Of a stretch of DNA of 64,000 nucleotides, positions 28,893 to 38,497 are shown one piece after another. Every line of letters begins with the position of its first letter. The first letter of the stretch is position 1. The notes beneath the pieces were generated by a model. That model made no database searches. It worked only from the letters and a program-made list of their open reading frames with translations, and was not told the DNA's origin. The position numbers and the translations under genes were made by a program. The stretch is from G965230615 sp965230615 (GTDB lineage: Bacteria > Pseudomonadota > Gammaproteobacteria > HTCC5015). The stretch is taken from NCBI GenBank assembly GCA_965230615.1, contig OZ246012.1, positions 1,426,001 through 1,490,000 on the forward strand, read 5' to 3'.

Positions 28893-30257
28893 TTATTTTA
28901 CGTTAGTCTTTTCGCTATGCGCGGCAATAATGCCCGCGCTCTGTTCTTCAAGCACATGGATAATGCTCTTACTGCGCGTATTCACAATGCTGTGTAATAA
29001 AGTCATTGGAATCGCAACGCATAAACCCAGTACGGTAGTGATCAAGGCTTGTGAAATACCACCTGCCATTAGCTGCGGATCACCTGCACCGAATAGCGTG
29101 ATTGCCTGGAAGGTATTAATCATACCGACAACGGTACCTAATAGCCCCATCAATGGTGCAACAACCGCAATAATCTTTAAGAAGCTGACATACTTCACTA
29201 ATGCCGGCGTTTCTTTCAGAATCGCTTCGTTGAGTTTAAGCTCTAAGCTTTCGGTGTCGATTGACTTATTGCGCTCACTCACCAACAACACACGACCCAG
29301 TGGGTTCTTCTCAGAAGGTGTTTCATTAGAAACCTGTGCATTCACTTTACGACCTACACCACCCAGTACTAACCAGCGCCAGACCGCAATTAATAAAGCA
29401 ATAATACCGATTGAGATAATGATGTAACCAACCGTACCACCTTGGTCAATCCGCTCACGCAGGTTTGGCTTTTGAATCAAACGCTTCAGAATTGCGCCAC
29501 CAGAAGGGTCAATCGCAAAACGGGTTACCTGGCCAGCACTAGCAGCACTGATATCTGCTGCAGTTGATAAATAACGACCTGAAGGTTGACGACCCAACTC
29601 AGCAATAACCTGTACTTCCGGGTCATAGTCAAGATATCTACCATCAGCAACCAGATTGAAAGCACCAACACGAGTCACTGCTTTAGTAACACTCTTACCG
29701 CTAGGCTCTTTCACATCAGCCTGGAAAGTCACAATCTTGCCCGACTCAGTCATTTCGCGCTGTAGCTCATAGATAACGCGCTCAATTTCTTCAATCGTTG
29801 CTAACTCAGTTGAGGTACCCATTTTCTTGGCAAGTGCATCAAGGAACTTACCACGACCCGGGAACTGCGCGCTGGTCACAGAAGCTTCCAGCTTACCGCG
29901 AGTATCACCTGCAACCTGTTGCAAGATACCGAATAGCTCTCGCAGTGACCCCATTTGCTTATTAAGGTCAGCGGTCAGTTTGGTAAGATCTTTGTCTTGC
30001 TCACTGTATTTCGCTTCTAAGCGCTCACTGATTTGCTCTTCTTTACGCAACTCAGCTTTGGCTTGTGCTAATAACGATTGCTGACGATTTTTCGATTGCA
30101 AAAACTCGCGCTCACGTTTTTTATATTCTGCAGATTCACGCAGTTCACTGCGCTTTAGCTTCTGCAATAAATCATCCAAGGTCTTTGGTTGGGCAGAAAC
30201 ATTGACAGCCGATAAACTGATTACAGCGATGAAAAGTGTGCTTATTATTTTTTTCAT
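28893..30257 (-). CDS. Long MotA/TolQ/ExbB-family protein (TtpC-like)
   Basis: A 454-residue protein. After a signal peptide (~1-22, ending VSAQ), it has a long coiled-coil periplasmic region (~28-115) and a further domain to ~270. A membrane helix follows (~278-297), then a MotA/ExbB channel domain with PLMGLLGTVVGMINTFQAIT (~370-390). This architecture matches TtpC of Vibrio TonB2 systems, where it is needed in addition to ExbB2. It overlaps the DUF3450 gene by four bases (ATGA), so the two are translationally coupled. Confidence 0.9.
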   Translation of the reverse strand: MKKIISTLFIAVISLSAVNVSAQPKTLDDLLQKLKRSELRESAEYKKREREFLQSKNRQQSLLAQAKAELRKEEQISERLEAKYSEQDKDLTKLTADLNKQMGSLRELFGILQQVAGDTRGKLEASVTSAQFPGRGKFLDALAKKMGTSTELATIEEIERVIYELQREMTESGKIVTFQADVKEPSGKSVTKAVTRVGAFNLVADGRYLDYDPEVQVIAELGRQPSGRYLSTAADISAASAGQVTRFAIDPSGGAILKRLIQKPNLRERIDQGGTVGYIIISIGIIALLIAVWRWLVLGGVGRKVNAQVSNETPSEKNPLGRVLLVSERNKSIDTESLELKLNEAILKETPALVKYVSFLKIIAVVAPLMGLLGTVVGMINTFQAITLFGAGDPQLMAGGISQALITTVLGLCVAIPMTLLHSIVNTRSKSIIHVLEEQSAGIIAAHSEKTNVK

Positions 30258-31063
30258 TGTACTGCCTCCGGACCTTTAACCGGCAAAATGATCATATCTT
30301 TTGGCGCTTGTTTGTTGGCGATTTTCAAACCCAGTGTAATATTACTACGATCAGAACCGCTGTCTGTCGAGATCCACTGCTGAGTTTCCTGATCCCAGTA
30401 ACCTGAGTTAGCGCGATCACGTGTTTGATAGACCATGGCAATACGGCCAAATTTCAAAATATCAACAACTTTGTCTTCACCATTTATATTAATAGTGCTA
30501 GATGTCGTTTCGATCGTCGTACCGTAATCATTTTCGATTTGGTAAGCACCGATCACTGCGCGAAACTTTTCAGCAATACTGACATCTGTTGCTTCCATAG
30601 TTTCTTCTAAACGCTCAATACGGCCCTCACGCTCATCTTTTAGGAAAGGCAGATCCAGAGCGATAAACTGCTTCAGACCATCGATCATACGTAACATCAA
30701 AGGCGGGATGCGACGCTGCATCACCGTAATACCTTCGATATTGGTTTGAATACGTTCCATCTCTTTACGCTGATCCAGGATTTGCTTATTTAACTGCTTA
30801 TTGTAAATGCGCAAATCATCAATTTCCTTATTGATCGCTTTGTACTCGTTATAAAGAGTCCGTCTGTTATCACTCAAACCATCAACTTTCTTTTGTGATG
30901 CCTGGGCCATTTTGAGCTTTTTCTGCTCAGCACTAATAACATTGCCAACACTGGCAGCATTAGCAAACCCAGAAAGAGTCATAAACACCGCGACAGCGGC
31001 AAATGATACGTGCTTAATTCGACGCCGGAGGATGGCATTCAAGGAGCTGTTTATCAGCTTCAT
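30254..31063 (-). CDS. DUF3450 periplasmic coiled-coil protein
   Basis: A ~269-residue protein with a signal peptide (~residues 12-36, ending FANAA), a long coiled-coil (~45-120) and a C-terminal globular part containing KFGRIAMVYQTRDRANSGYW. It is the usual first gene of DUF3450-ExbB-ExbB-ExbD-TonB-TPR operons in marine gammaproteobacteria and is believed to work with TtpC. The ATG at 31063, preceded by GGGGAG, is preferred over a TTG two codons upstream. Confidence 0.88.
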   Translation of the reverse strand: MKLINSSLNAILRRRIKHVSFAAVAVFMTLSGFANAASVGNVISAEQKKLKMAQASQKKVDGLSDNRRTLYNEYKAINKEIDDLRIYNKQLNKQILDQRKEMERIQTNIEGITVMQRRIPPLMLRMIDGLKQFIALDLPFLKDEREGRIERLEETMEATDVSIAEKFRAVIGAYQIENDYGTTIETTSSTININGEDKVVDILKFGRIAMVYQTRDRANSGYWDQETQQWISTDSGSDRSNITLGLKIANKQAPKDMIILPVKGPEAVQ

Positions 31064-31069
31064 TCTCAA

Positions 31070-31728
31070 GTTCTCCCCTCATACTGATAAAGGTAGTTGA
31101 AAGTGCCGCCCGATAAACTGCGGCGACCTTCGAAAAATAAAGCGGCGATAATAACATATGACAATCTGATTGCACTACTAATGCTTACAATCACCTTCGC
31201 AAATAGCCCTTGTCTTTATTGCCAACATCGCCGACATCGTTAGATCTTACATATTCTTACAAAAACCAAGCTAAGCTCAAGTGCTATTTTGCTCTTTTGA
31301 CAAATATAAGACCCAAGCGACTAATCAGCCACAACAGCATCGCCAACAGGCCAAACCCCGCATAAATACTGGGTTTTCGTGAAAAAGAAGTGAGTGTAAA
31401 TGCTTATTTGGTAGACAATATGGGCATGATTTGCCTGTCCATATAGCCTTGTTGGCAGTATTGAGTCGTCCACAATTCCCGCCTGACACCCTCGCTTATG
31501 CGCACCAAGATGACGCAAAAAGCGCCTTGGACAAATCACATTATGCAAAAATACACCAGAAAAAACATGAATTCGCACTTTTGTGCACAAAACGTCACAG
31601 GATTTTTTTTGACAAAGGGGGGATATAGCTCCCCCTTTGCCAATTTCAATCACAATTTGTATCAACGATGGACATACCAGCGGGCAACCCAACCTGAGCG
31701 CCTGATAGCCTGGCCATCATCAAGCCAC
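31070..31728. other. 659-base gap, no gene supported; short GC-rich hairpin
   Basis: The left part should hold the promoter of the DUF3450 operon. Frames on either strand reach ~120 residues but show no family features, no ribosome site and poor composition. A 9-bp hairpin at 31613-31621/31631-31639 with a nine-base loop sits before the YceI 3' end. Its adjacent T-run is on the wrong side for either-strand termination, so its role is unclear. Confidence 0.5.
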
Positions 31729-32313
31729 TCAGTCCACCCGGATGCCTTCGACTGAAATGGTCAGGTTGACCTCTTTTGAAACCATCGGGGCCGCATAGTT
31801 AATACCAAACTCAGTACGATCTAAAGTGCCTGTTGCGGTAAAGCCCCGTGTGAATTTCTTACTAAAAGGGTTCTTACCCGCCTTATTAAAGACAACCTTT
31901 AGCGTTAAAGGCTTGGTAACACCGTGCAGTGTTAAATTACCTGTCACAATCGCTGAATTTTGCCCACCTGGTTTCACATCAGTGCTGACAAATTTCGCTT
32001 GCGGGTATTTTTTAGCATTGAGTATATCTTCGGCCAGCAAGTGTTCATTCATCTTGTCGTGATACATATCAGCACTTTTAATATCAACGGTTACATCAAT
32101 TTTGCTCTTCGATAAATCATTGGGGTCAAACGTAAAGTGCCCATCATACTTATGAAACATACCCCGATAGTCCGAAAACCCCAGATGATTGACTTCGTAA
32201 AAAATACGCGTATGCGATTTATCAAATTCATATTTTTCAGGCTTGGCAGAAGCTGCCATTGTTACTGCCATTAATAGTACGGATACAAAACCACACCATA
32301 GCTTGTTAAACAT
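31729..32313 (-). CDS. YceI family periplasmic protein
   Basis: A 194-residue secreted lipocalin-like protein with a signal peptide (~1-23). It carries the family pattern YEFDKSHTRIFYEVNHLGFS, FTFDPNDLSKSKIDVTVDI and GNLTLHGVTKPLTLKVVF. YceI proteins bind long isoprenoid or amide lipids in a beta-barrel. GGAGAAG lies just upstream of the start. It stands alone, unlike the second YceI gene at 37332, which pairs with cytochrome b561. Confidence 0.92.
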   Translation of the reverse strand: MFNKLWCGFVSVLLMAVTMAASAKPEKYEFDKSHTRIFYEVNHLGFSDYRGMFHKYDGHFTFDPNDLSKSKIDVTVDIKSADMYHDKMNEHLLAEDILNAKKYPQAKFVSTDVKPGGQNSAIVTGNLTLHGVTKPLTLKVVFNKAGKNPFSKKFTRGFTATGTLDRTEFGINYAAPMVSKEVNLTISVEGIRVD

Positions 32314-32988
32314 CCACTTCTCCTTAAAGTCGAATAAGCATTATTTAAGTTAGGATCACCCTCACCGCCATACACAGCAGCTTGAGTATTATGCGCATTG
32401 ATTGGCCTATCAATAACTAGGAAGGTTACTAGGTGGTTACAAGGCTGTTACTGAGGGCACTCTGGGCACACAGAGATACGACCGCAGAATGGCTTTGAAT
32501 ATCCCAAGACCTGATGAAAAACTCGCCGGACAGCAATATTCGCTGATCAAGCACTGCTGAGAACACAATAAGACAATGAGATTACTAGAAAAACTTTTTA
32601 TTTAACAATGCCTTAAGCTCTAAGGTAACGAGGTCTCCACAAAAAAAGAAGCCTGTCCGGTGTGGACAGGCTTACCCCCCTTTCTATGGTGTTATCGGTA
32701 TCCGTAGTTGTGTTCTATAGAATACCACACCGCGTTTAATCTCTAAGACGAAGCAAAATTGCAATTTGGGAATAAAATTTTAATTTTTTTTTACAACACC
32801 AGCTGCACAGAGTTATCTTTTACCCGCAGCCAGCTGGCTTTGGCTATACCTGCAATAGGGCGTCCACCCAGCATGGCTCATACTGAAGGCACTCACACCC
32901 GCCACCAATACCGCATAAAGCCAACGATATTTTCTATAACTCATTGATTTATATAACTTAATATTGATATAGCTGCGAGGCGCTGCGT
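32314..32988. other. 675-base intergenic region between YceI and receptor genes
   Basis: It contains the promoter region of the YceI gene (toward 32314), a clear reverse-strand terminator at 32649-32673, and about 310 bases of trailer between that terminator and the receptor stop codon. A 43-codon reverse frame in the trailer (32813-32944) has one hydrophobic segment but no ribosome site and is not called. Confidence 0.6.
32649..32673 (-). terminator. Intrinsic terminator of the FecI-FecR-receptor unit
   Basis: A perfect 10-bp stem (32649-32658 with 32664-32673) and five-base loop, followed on the reverse strand by TTCTTTTTTT. It is oriented to end transcription coming from the TonB-dependent receptor, whose stop is ~315 bases upstream. 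Confidence 0.88.
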
Positions 32989-35451
32989 TTACCAATAATA
33001 TTTAAAGCTCAAACCAAACAGCCTAGGAGGCTCCAGCTTACGGGCGATCGCCATACTGTCATTGGTGACCCCTGGTGAACTCGCCTGAAAGTAAGCCTCA
33101 TCGGTTACATTACGTATCCAGGCGCTTAGCTGCCAAATACCACTGTTTGGGATAAAGTCCAGCCACAGGTTATAGTTTCGATAGCTAGCCCAAGCCAGAT
33201 CACCCCGGATATCCTCTGCTTCATCGCTATAGATGGCATCCATTCTCAATGATATGGCGCCATAGCTTGTTTCAGGAAAAAAGTACTCTGCGGAGAAGTT
33301 CACTGTCGCATCGGGCACCCTGGGCACACGCTCACCAGCACGATCCAGGCGCTCACCATCGAGCGAGACGATAAAGTCTCTAAAGCGCGCATTTAAGAAA
33401 GACAATCCCAGGCTAAGCCTCAGGTTGGTCGTAAATCGCGCCTGCGTTTCCAGTTCGAAGCCGTTGATAACGGTTTTAGGCGCATTGGCAATAGATACAC
33501 TGCCAAATGCATCAACGAGACTGACTTGCAAGTCAGTATACTCTGATACAAAACCTGATAAGTTAAACTTGATTCTATTGGCTAACAGTTTGGTTTTCAT
33601 ACCCACTTCCAGGGACTCAACCTGCTCCTCATCAAATACCACTGCCGCACTCGCACGATCAGCAGGCATGCCAAGATACCCTCCCGGCTTATACGCTGTT
33701 GTTAAGCTGGCAAAATACAATGTTTCCGGGTTTTGCTCATAGGCAAAGGACAGCTTGGGGGTAAAGCGGCGCCAGGCTTGTCGATCTGAAAAGTCAAAGT
33801 TCTCATGTAAGTATGGATTATCGACTGCTGGCATGGCCGCATCCGCCGCAATTGCTGACGACTTGAGGTCTGCCGAATACCTGGCCCCAACCGTCATTTG
33901 CAAGGCAGCGCTCAGCGCATAAGTGACCTGGCCATAGGCTGAGTAGTTTTCGTTTTCGACTTCCTGCCGCCACATATTGCTGCCCAAGCTCAAGCCCGGT
34001 ACAGCAAACACTTTATTCGACTGCGCACTTTCACTATTGGCATAGACGCCCGCCAGCCATTTGACTTCACCCGCCCGCAAAAACTGTCTCTCTTGCCGCG
34101 AGGTGAGGCGCATTTCCAATGAATATAGACCGGAGTCTTCATACAAAGCCTTGCTTGCTAAGTCCTCAGGCAACATATCCAGATCATACAAACCATTAAT
34201 TTCATGGCTGCGCCGACCTAAAATATAAGCCGCATTAAAACGCGCATGTTTAATATTGGCTCTTAGCATTAAGCCCTCGGTATCAAGGGTTTCACCGCCG
34301 GTAAATGTGGTATTGGCAGTGCGCAGCGGGTTACTGGCCGCGACAGCTGGCAAGCCTGGCGCAAAACGAAAGCCACCTTGTGGACCTATGCTGTATAGGG
34401 GACCTTGTTGATCTGTGTCTTCATTATCAGCGGCAAACAAAAACTCGACATTATCACTACTGACCATGCGTAAACCAACTCGCCCGGATAAGCTTTTAGT
34501 ATTATTGCCACTGGGCTGGCGAGCATTGAGGTTATCCATAATACCATCGCGTAAAAACGATGCCACGGCAAACTGGCCATAGATATTATCGGCTAACGCG
34601 CCATTGACAGAGATCACATTATTTAAGCGCCCTTCATTACCAACATCTAATAAATAGCGCGCCTCAAAATCTGCGGTGGGTTGGCGCGTAACATAGATCA
34701 ACGCCCCGCCCAAAGCATTTCTGCTGTAAAGAATCGGCTGTGGCCCACGCAAAACAGCAACCCGCTCAAGATCATACAGCGCCATATTCGCTGGGCCCTG
34801 TCGTGGAATATAAATATCATCCACATAGATACCGACACTGGGCTGTGTGGACAAATCATCATTGCTATTACCAACCCCACGGATACTAATCTCCGAGCTG
34901 CCCACTTGGGCCGCCTCAACAGTGAGCCCGGGCACAAAAGGCTGTAACTCATCGGCTTTGGTCACACCACGAGACTCAAGATCTTCACCACTAAACGCCG
35001 TTGCAGACACCGAGATGTCCTGCAAAACATCGCGCTGCCCTTCAGCTGTTATTTCCAGTTGCTCAATAGATACGTCTTGATATGGCCGGCGCTGGCGTCG
35101 ACCTGCGTTATCAGCAGGTTTGCGGCGAATGACGATGGTATTTTCGCCAGAGAACTCAAACTGCAAATGGCTTTTAGCCAATAATCTATTAAGCGCTTGT
35201 GTAATAGAAAACAAACCTACCACAGACTTAGACAGCAAACCTTCTGCCAAATAGCCTGGCATAACGATTTGCACATCAGCCTGATAGGAGAAATCCAGCA
35301 AGGCAGTACTTAACGGCTGACGCTTAATATCAAAATTGATAGCAGTGCCTGTTTCAGCCGCCGACAACTCACGAGCCAACAATATTCCACACAGCAATAG
35401 TAAGCAGCCTAAAGCAAAACGCGCATGACAAAGACGCAATGGTTTTAACAT
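32989..35451 (-). CDS. TonB-dependent outer-membrane receptor with STN signalling domain
   Basis: An 820-residue receptor with a signal peptide (~1-31) and an N-terminal STN domain (~40-105, FDIKRQPLSTALLDFSYQAD), the hallmark of surface-signalling receptors. A plug domain follows (~140-260, SSEISIRGVGNS and VGIYVDDIYIPRQGP), then a 22-strand barrel ending in aromatic FKYYW. The STN domain contacts the FecR anti-sigma factor encoded upstream. The ligand is not evident; siderophores or other iron chelates are the usual cargo, but this plug wording also occurs in receptors for carbohydrates or other organics. Confidence 0.93.
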   Translation of the reverse strand: MLKPLRLCHARFALGCLLLLCGILLARELSAAETGTAINFDIKRQPLSTALLDFSYQADVQIVMPGYLAEGLLSKSVVGLFSITQALNRLLAKSHLQFEFSGENTIVIRRKPADNAGRRQRRPYQDVSIEQLEITAEGQRDVLQDISVSATAFSGEDLESRGVTKADELQPFVPGLTVEAAQVGSSEISIRGVGNSNDDLSTQPSVGIYVDDIYIPRQGPANMALYDLERVAVLRGPQPILYSRNALGGALIYVTRQPTADFEARYLLDVGNEGRLNNVISVNGALADNIYGQFAVASFLRDGIMDNLNARQPSGNNTKSLSGRVGLRMVSSDNVEFLFAADNEDTDQQGPLYSIGPQGGFRFAPGLPAVAASNPLRTANTTFTGGETLDTEGLMLRANIKHARFNAAYILGRRSHEINGLYDLDMLPEDLASKALYEDSGLYSLEMRLTSRQERQFLRAGEVKWLAGVYANSESAQSNKVFAVPGLSLGSNMWRQEVENENYSAYGQVTYALSAALQMTVGARYSADLKSSAIAADAAMPAVDNPYLHENFDFSDRQAWRRFTPKLSFAYEQNPETLYFASLTTAYKPGGYLGMPADRASAAVVFDEEQVESLEVGMKTKLLANRIKFNLSGFVSEYTDLQVSLVDAFGSVSIANAPKTVINGFELETQARFTTNLRLSLGLSFLNARFRDFIVSLDGERLDRAGERVPRVPDATVNFSAEYFFPETSYGAISLRMDAIYSDEAEDIRGDLAWASYRNYNLWLDFIPNSGIWQLSAWIRNVTDEAYFQASSPGVTNDSMAIARKLEPPRLFGLSFKYYW

Positions 35452-35563
35452 CTGTGTTTAACAGTGCCTATCAGTGAAATGATAATTTGATCGGTATTAC
35501 TCAAGTAATATACGCGAAAAGCTTTACTTAAGATTTCATTCTAATGATCTAATTGGGGTTTCA

Positions 35564-36694
35564 TTAGGACTTCAACAAAACCACTTGCCCATCCAGCTCA
35601 AGCACACGCACCGGAAAAGCATCTTGCAAACCAGACAGCCACTCGACAATATCGTGACTAAATACAGTACCACTGTAAGATAACTGCGCTAAGGATTTAT
35701 CGCCGATAACTAAGCGTTTAGCAGAATATCGATTAATATCCTCAACAACAGCCGCTAGAGATTCATTGACATAGGCAAGTTTACCGCTACGCCAGGCTGA
35801 AGCACGCGTAGATTGTGACCTGGAAGATTGCCATAGCTCACCGGTATTGTCGTAAATGATTTGCTGACCGCGGCCAAGCTGTTGCCTTGGTAAAGGCTCG
35901 GCATCAACCACACTATTATCAGCTTGAGGCAGACTTGGTGTTTTTTGATGGATAACCTCAATAACCCCCTCAATAACATTCACAGTGACAGTCTCACTAC
36001 GCTTGTTAATATTGAAAGCTGTGCCAATCGCACGCACTTCACCATTGCCTACTTTGACAATAAAGGGGCGCTTCGCATCTTTGGCTACCTGAAAAAAAGC
36101 CTCGCCACGCTGCAAGGTAATCTTGCGCGCAGATTCAGTAAAAGCGACCATAATCATCGAGTTACCGCCCAATTCCACGGTGGAACCATCAGCCAATTCC
36201 TGGCTGATTTGCTGACCAATAACAGTTTGATGGACCAGGCCCGCGCCACCGGATGACTTCGCTGTGAAATTGGGATAAACCAATATCATCATCACCGCCA
36301 ACACGGCAATACTGGCAGCGGCTGCCAACCAATGCGACACGCGTCTGCTACGACCTTGTTGGCTTATGGCGGCAGTATCGCCAAGCACAAATTCACCTGC
36401 TGCAGCTTGCTCGGTCTCCAAATGCCCCTCAGCCTGCAGAGGCAGTGGTAGGGCATACGAGCCGTCATAGGTGTCTTGTTGCAATTCCTCAAGAGTGGGC
36501 CAGGGTAAATCGTCATAATCGACTTGGTCATAACGCTGCCAAAGCGCTTCGACTTTGTCATAAGCTTGCTGATGTGCCGGACTGGCTGAGCGCCAACGTA
36601 GAAACACATCCATTTGCTCAGGGTCCACCTTGTTCTCCTGCAACCAGGTAAACCATCTCACCGCCTGTTCTAACACAGCATTCTTCTTATCCAT
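35564..36694 (-). CDS. FecR-type transmembrane anti-sigma factor
   Basis: A 376-residue FecR protein. The N-terminal cytoplasmic domain (AVRWFTWLQENKVDPEQMDV, FLRWRSASPAHQQAYDKV) is followed by one membrane helix (~141-160) and a periplasmic FecR domain (~180-275, ELADGSTVELGGNSMI and RAIGTAFNI). The C-terminal part (~305-376) contacts the receptor STN domain. Its start overlaps the sigma-factor stop codon by one base (TAATG). With the receptor 112 bases downstream it completes a FecI-FecR-FecA-type circuit. Confidence 0.94.
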   Translation of the reverse strand: MDKKNAVLEQAVRWFTWLQENKVDPEQMDVFLRWRSASPAHQQAYDKVEALWQRYDQVDYDDLPWPTLEELQQDTYDGSYALPLPLQAEGHLETEQAAAGEFVLGDTAAISQQGRSRRVSHWLAAAASIAVLAVMMILVYPNFTAKSSGGAGLVHQTVIGQQISQELADGSTVELGGNSMIMVAFTESARKITLQRGEAFFQVAKDAKRPFIVKVGNGEVRAIGTAFNINKRSETVTVNVIEGVIEVIHQKTPSLPQADNSVVDAEPLPRQQLGRGQQIIYDNTGELWQSSRSQSTRASAWRSGKLAYVNESLAAVVEDINRYSAKRLVIGDKSLAQLSYSGTVFSHDIVEWLSGLQDAFPVRVLELDGQVVLLKS

Positions 36695-37254
36695 TAGCTC
36701 TTCCGTCTATCCCATTGAGCAGTCACGTGCATTGGCTCTGCTGTTGATTGATCCAGCCGACTTCGACAATAGGCAATCGCACGCAATACATATTTTCTGA
36801 CCATGCTTTCACTGACACCCAGTAAATCAGCGATTTCGGCATAACTGCGCTCTTCAAACTTATAGTGCAAAAAAGCGGTGCGGCATTTAGGCGGCAGCTC
36901 AGCGATAAACTGCCTAACCAGGCTAACTACCAACTCACAGTCCAAATGCTCTTCAGGTGCCAGGCCTGGGCTTGTTAATTCATCACCATCAAATTCATCT
37001 CTTTCATTTTCACCGCGCGCTTTACGTTGGCGTAAATGATCGATGGCTATATTATTTGCAACTTTGTAGATAAAAGCCTGAGGATTATTGATATTGTGCG
37101 GGTTAGCATTACTCAAAAGGCGCTCATAGGTTTGCTGAGCGACATCATTAGCCTCTTGCAATGACCCAAGCTTACGCTGCAGGTAGTGCAATAGCGCATT
37201 ATGCTGCTGACGGTAAAACTCTGTGACCAAGCTGGAGGACGAATTTCCTGCCAT
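36694..37254 (-). CDS. FecI-type ECF RNA polymerase sigma factor
   Basis: A 186-residue ECF sigma factor. Region 2 includes DVAQQTYERLLS and NPQAFIYKVANNIAIDHLRQ, and region 4 includes ELPPKCRTAFLHYKFEERSY and EIADLLGVSESMVRKYVLRA. It directs transcription of the receptor gene once FecR releases it. It overlaps fecR by one base, so the two are coupled. Confidence 0.94.
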   Translation of the reverse strand: MAGNSSSSLVTEFYRQQHNALLHYLQRKLGSLQEANDVAQQTYERLLSNANPHNINNPQAFIYKVANNIAIDHLRQRKARGENERDEFDGDELTSPGLAPEEHLDCELVVSLVRQFIAELPPKCRTAFLHYKFEERSYAEIADLLGVSESMVRKYVLRAIAYCRSRLDQSTAEPMHVTAQWDRRKS

Positions 37255-37331
37255 TTATCGACACCGTAATTGCCATATTTCAAGAAATGCCGACCATTGT
37301 CACCAATCAAACCGCAAATGACAAGTGCTAA

Positions 37332-37901
37332 TTATTGCCGAGCTTTGACATCCACCAACACTTGAACTTCATCACTGACCCAGGTTGTTTCGGCCCAATC
37401 ACCATGCCCCACGCCATAATCCAGCCGTTTTATTGTCACAGTAGAGGTTAAATGAAAATGGGGCTTACCGTCCTGCGCGACGATACGCAAGCTGAAGGGA
37501 AAGACGATTGGCTGAGTTTTGTCACGAATGGTTAGCTCTGCATCAGCGACATAATCATTACCGGATTTATGCTGAATCTTCAGTGTTTTAAAGCGTGCCT
37601 GAGGCCATTTTTTTACATCAAACATATCTGCAGAATGCAGAATTTCGTCACGTTCAGCATCGCCGGTATCGAGGCTGGCAATATCGATAGTGACATCAAA
37701 CGCACTGCTCGCTAAATCATCTGGCGCAAACTCAAACTTAGCAGAAAACTGTTTAAACTCACCTGATTCGTCAGCACCGGCCTGCGCAAACTCAAAGCCG
37801 AGGCGACTCGCCTCGGCCTGCATATGCCATTCGGCTGCTACCGCCAGCCCAGGCAATGTGCTGGCAAATAAAAATACGATTAATAGCTGTTTTAAGCGCA
37901 C
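37332..37901 (-). CDS. YceI family periplasmic protein, cytochrome-b561-linked
   Basis: A 189-residue secreted protein starting at GTG, with a signal peptide (~1-22, ending GLAVAAE). The YceI fold shows as RLGFEFAQAGADESGEFKQF, FEFAPDDLASSAFDVTIDI and TIKRLDYGVGHGDW. It lies 32 bases after a cytochrome b561 gene, the common yceJ-yceI pairing, which suggests a quinone- or isoprenoid-related redox role in the periplasm. It is distinct in sequence from the other YceI at 31729. Confidence 0.92.
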   Translation of the reverse strand: MRLKQLLIVFLFASTLPGLAVAAEWHMQAEASRLGFEFAQAGADESGEFKQFSAKFEFAPDDLASSAFDVTIDIASLDTGDAERDEILHSADMFDVKKWPQARFKTLKIQHKSGNDYVADAELTIRDKTQPIVFPFSLRIVAQDGKPHFHLTSTVTIKRLDYGVGHGDWAETTWVSDEVQVLVDVKARQ

Positions 37902-37933
37902 GCTGATACCCCATTATTGTTTTGTCATTCGGT

Positions 37934-38497
37934 TTACTCTGATCGCTGGCGGCCAAAACTTGGCAACATGCGCAAGAGCACATCATCTTTGTCCTTAAAA
38001 TGATGTTTTAGTGCCGCCAATAAATGCAATATTACAACAACGAGCAGTGCAGTACCCAATGCCTCGTGAACCGTTTTACTGGTCTTCACCATGGCTTTAT
38101 TCGGATCAACAAGATCAGGAAAATGAAACCAGCCAAAGAAATCCACCGGTATTTTCGCAAACGAAGACATTAGCCAACCACTCACCGGAATAAGAATAAT
38201 TAAAGCATACAGCAGCCAATGAGTAAGCTGGGCGATGCTTCGTGCCAAACCAGGCATACCTGCTGGCAGTGCTGGCGGCGTATTAAACACACGCCACAAC
38301 AGACGCATAACGGCTAACACCAACACCAACATACCCAGCTCTTTATGTCGCACAATCCAAGCAATTTTTTCTAAGCCTAAAGGCATATCCTCAAAAATTG
38401 AAGCCAGTGTATATTGCGATATGATCAAGCCAACGATCACCCAATGAAACAATTGGGCAATCACACCATAACGTGTTGCCGTATTTCGCCATTGCAT
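37934..38497 (-). CDS. Cytochrome b561 family protein
   Basis: A 187-residue four-helix membrane protein from the ATG at 38497, which has AAAGAGG about ten bases upstream; the frame extends 17 codons further without support. Haem-ligand histidines sit in AQLFHWVIVG, WIVRHKELGM, VHEALGTALL and VVILHLLAALKHH. It should oxidise or reduce quinone or haem across the inner membrane and pairs with the downstream YceI protein. Confidence 0.92.
   Translation of the reverse strand: MQWRNTATRYGVIAQLFHWVIVGLIISQYTLASIFEDMPLGLEKIAWIVRHKELGMLVLVLAVMRLLWRVFNTPPALPAGMPGLARSIAQLTHWLLYALIILIPVSGWLMSSFAKIPVDFFGWFHFPDLVDPNKAMVKTSKTVHEALGTALLVVVILHLLAALKHHFKDKDDVLLRMLPSFGRQRSE

Noticed and set aside
31613..31639. 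GC-rich 9-bp hairpin as a terminator
   Set aside because: The adjacent T-run precedes the stem on the forward strand and becomes an A-run after it on the reverse strand, so it does not read as an intrinsic terminator.
31321..31692. 123-codon reverse frame in the gap between DUF3450 and YceI genes
   Set aside because: No ribosome site, no family features, cysteine- and histidine-rich composition unlike neighbours; frames on the opposite strand are equally long.
32813..32944. 43-codon reverse frame after the TonB-dependent receptor, with one hydrophobic segment
   Set aside because: No Shine-Dalgarno sequence and no family match; kept only as a possibility in the trailer finding.
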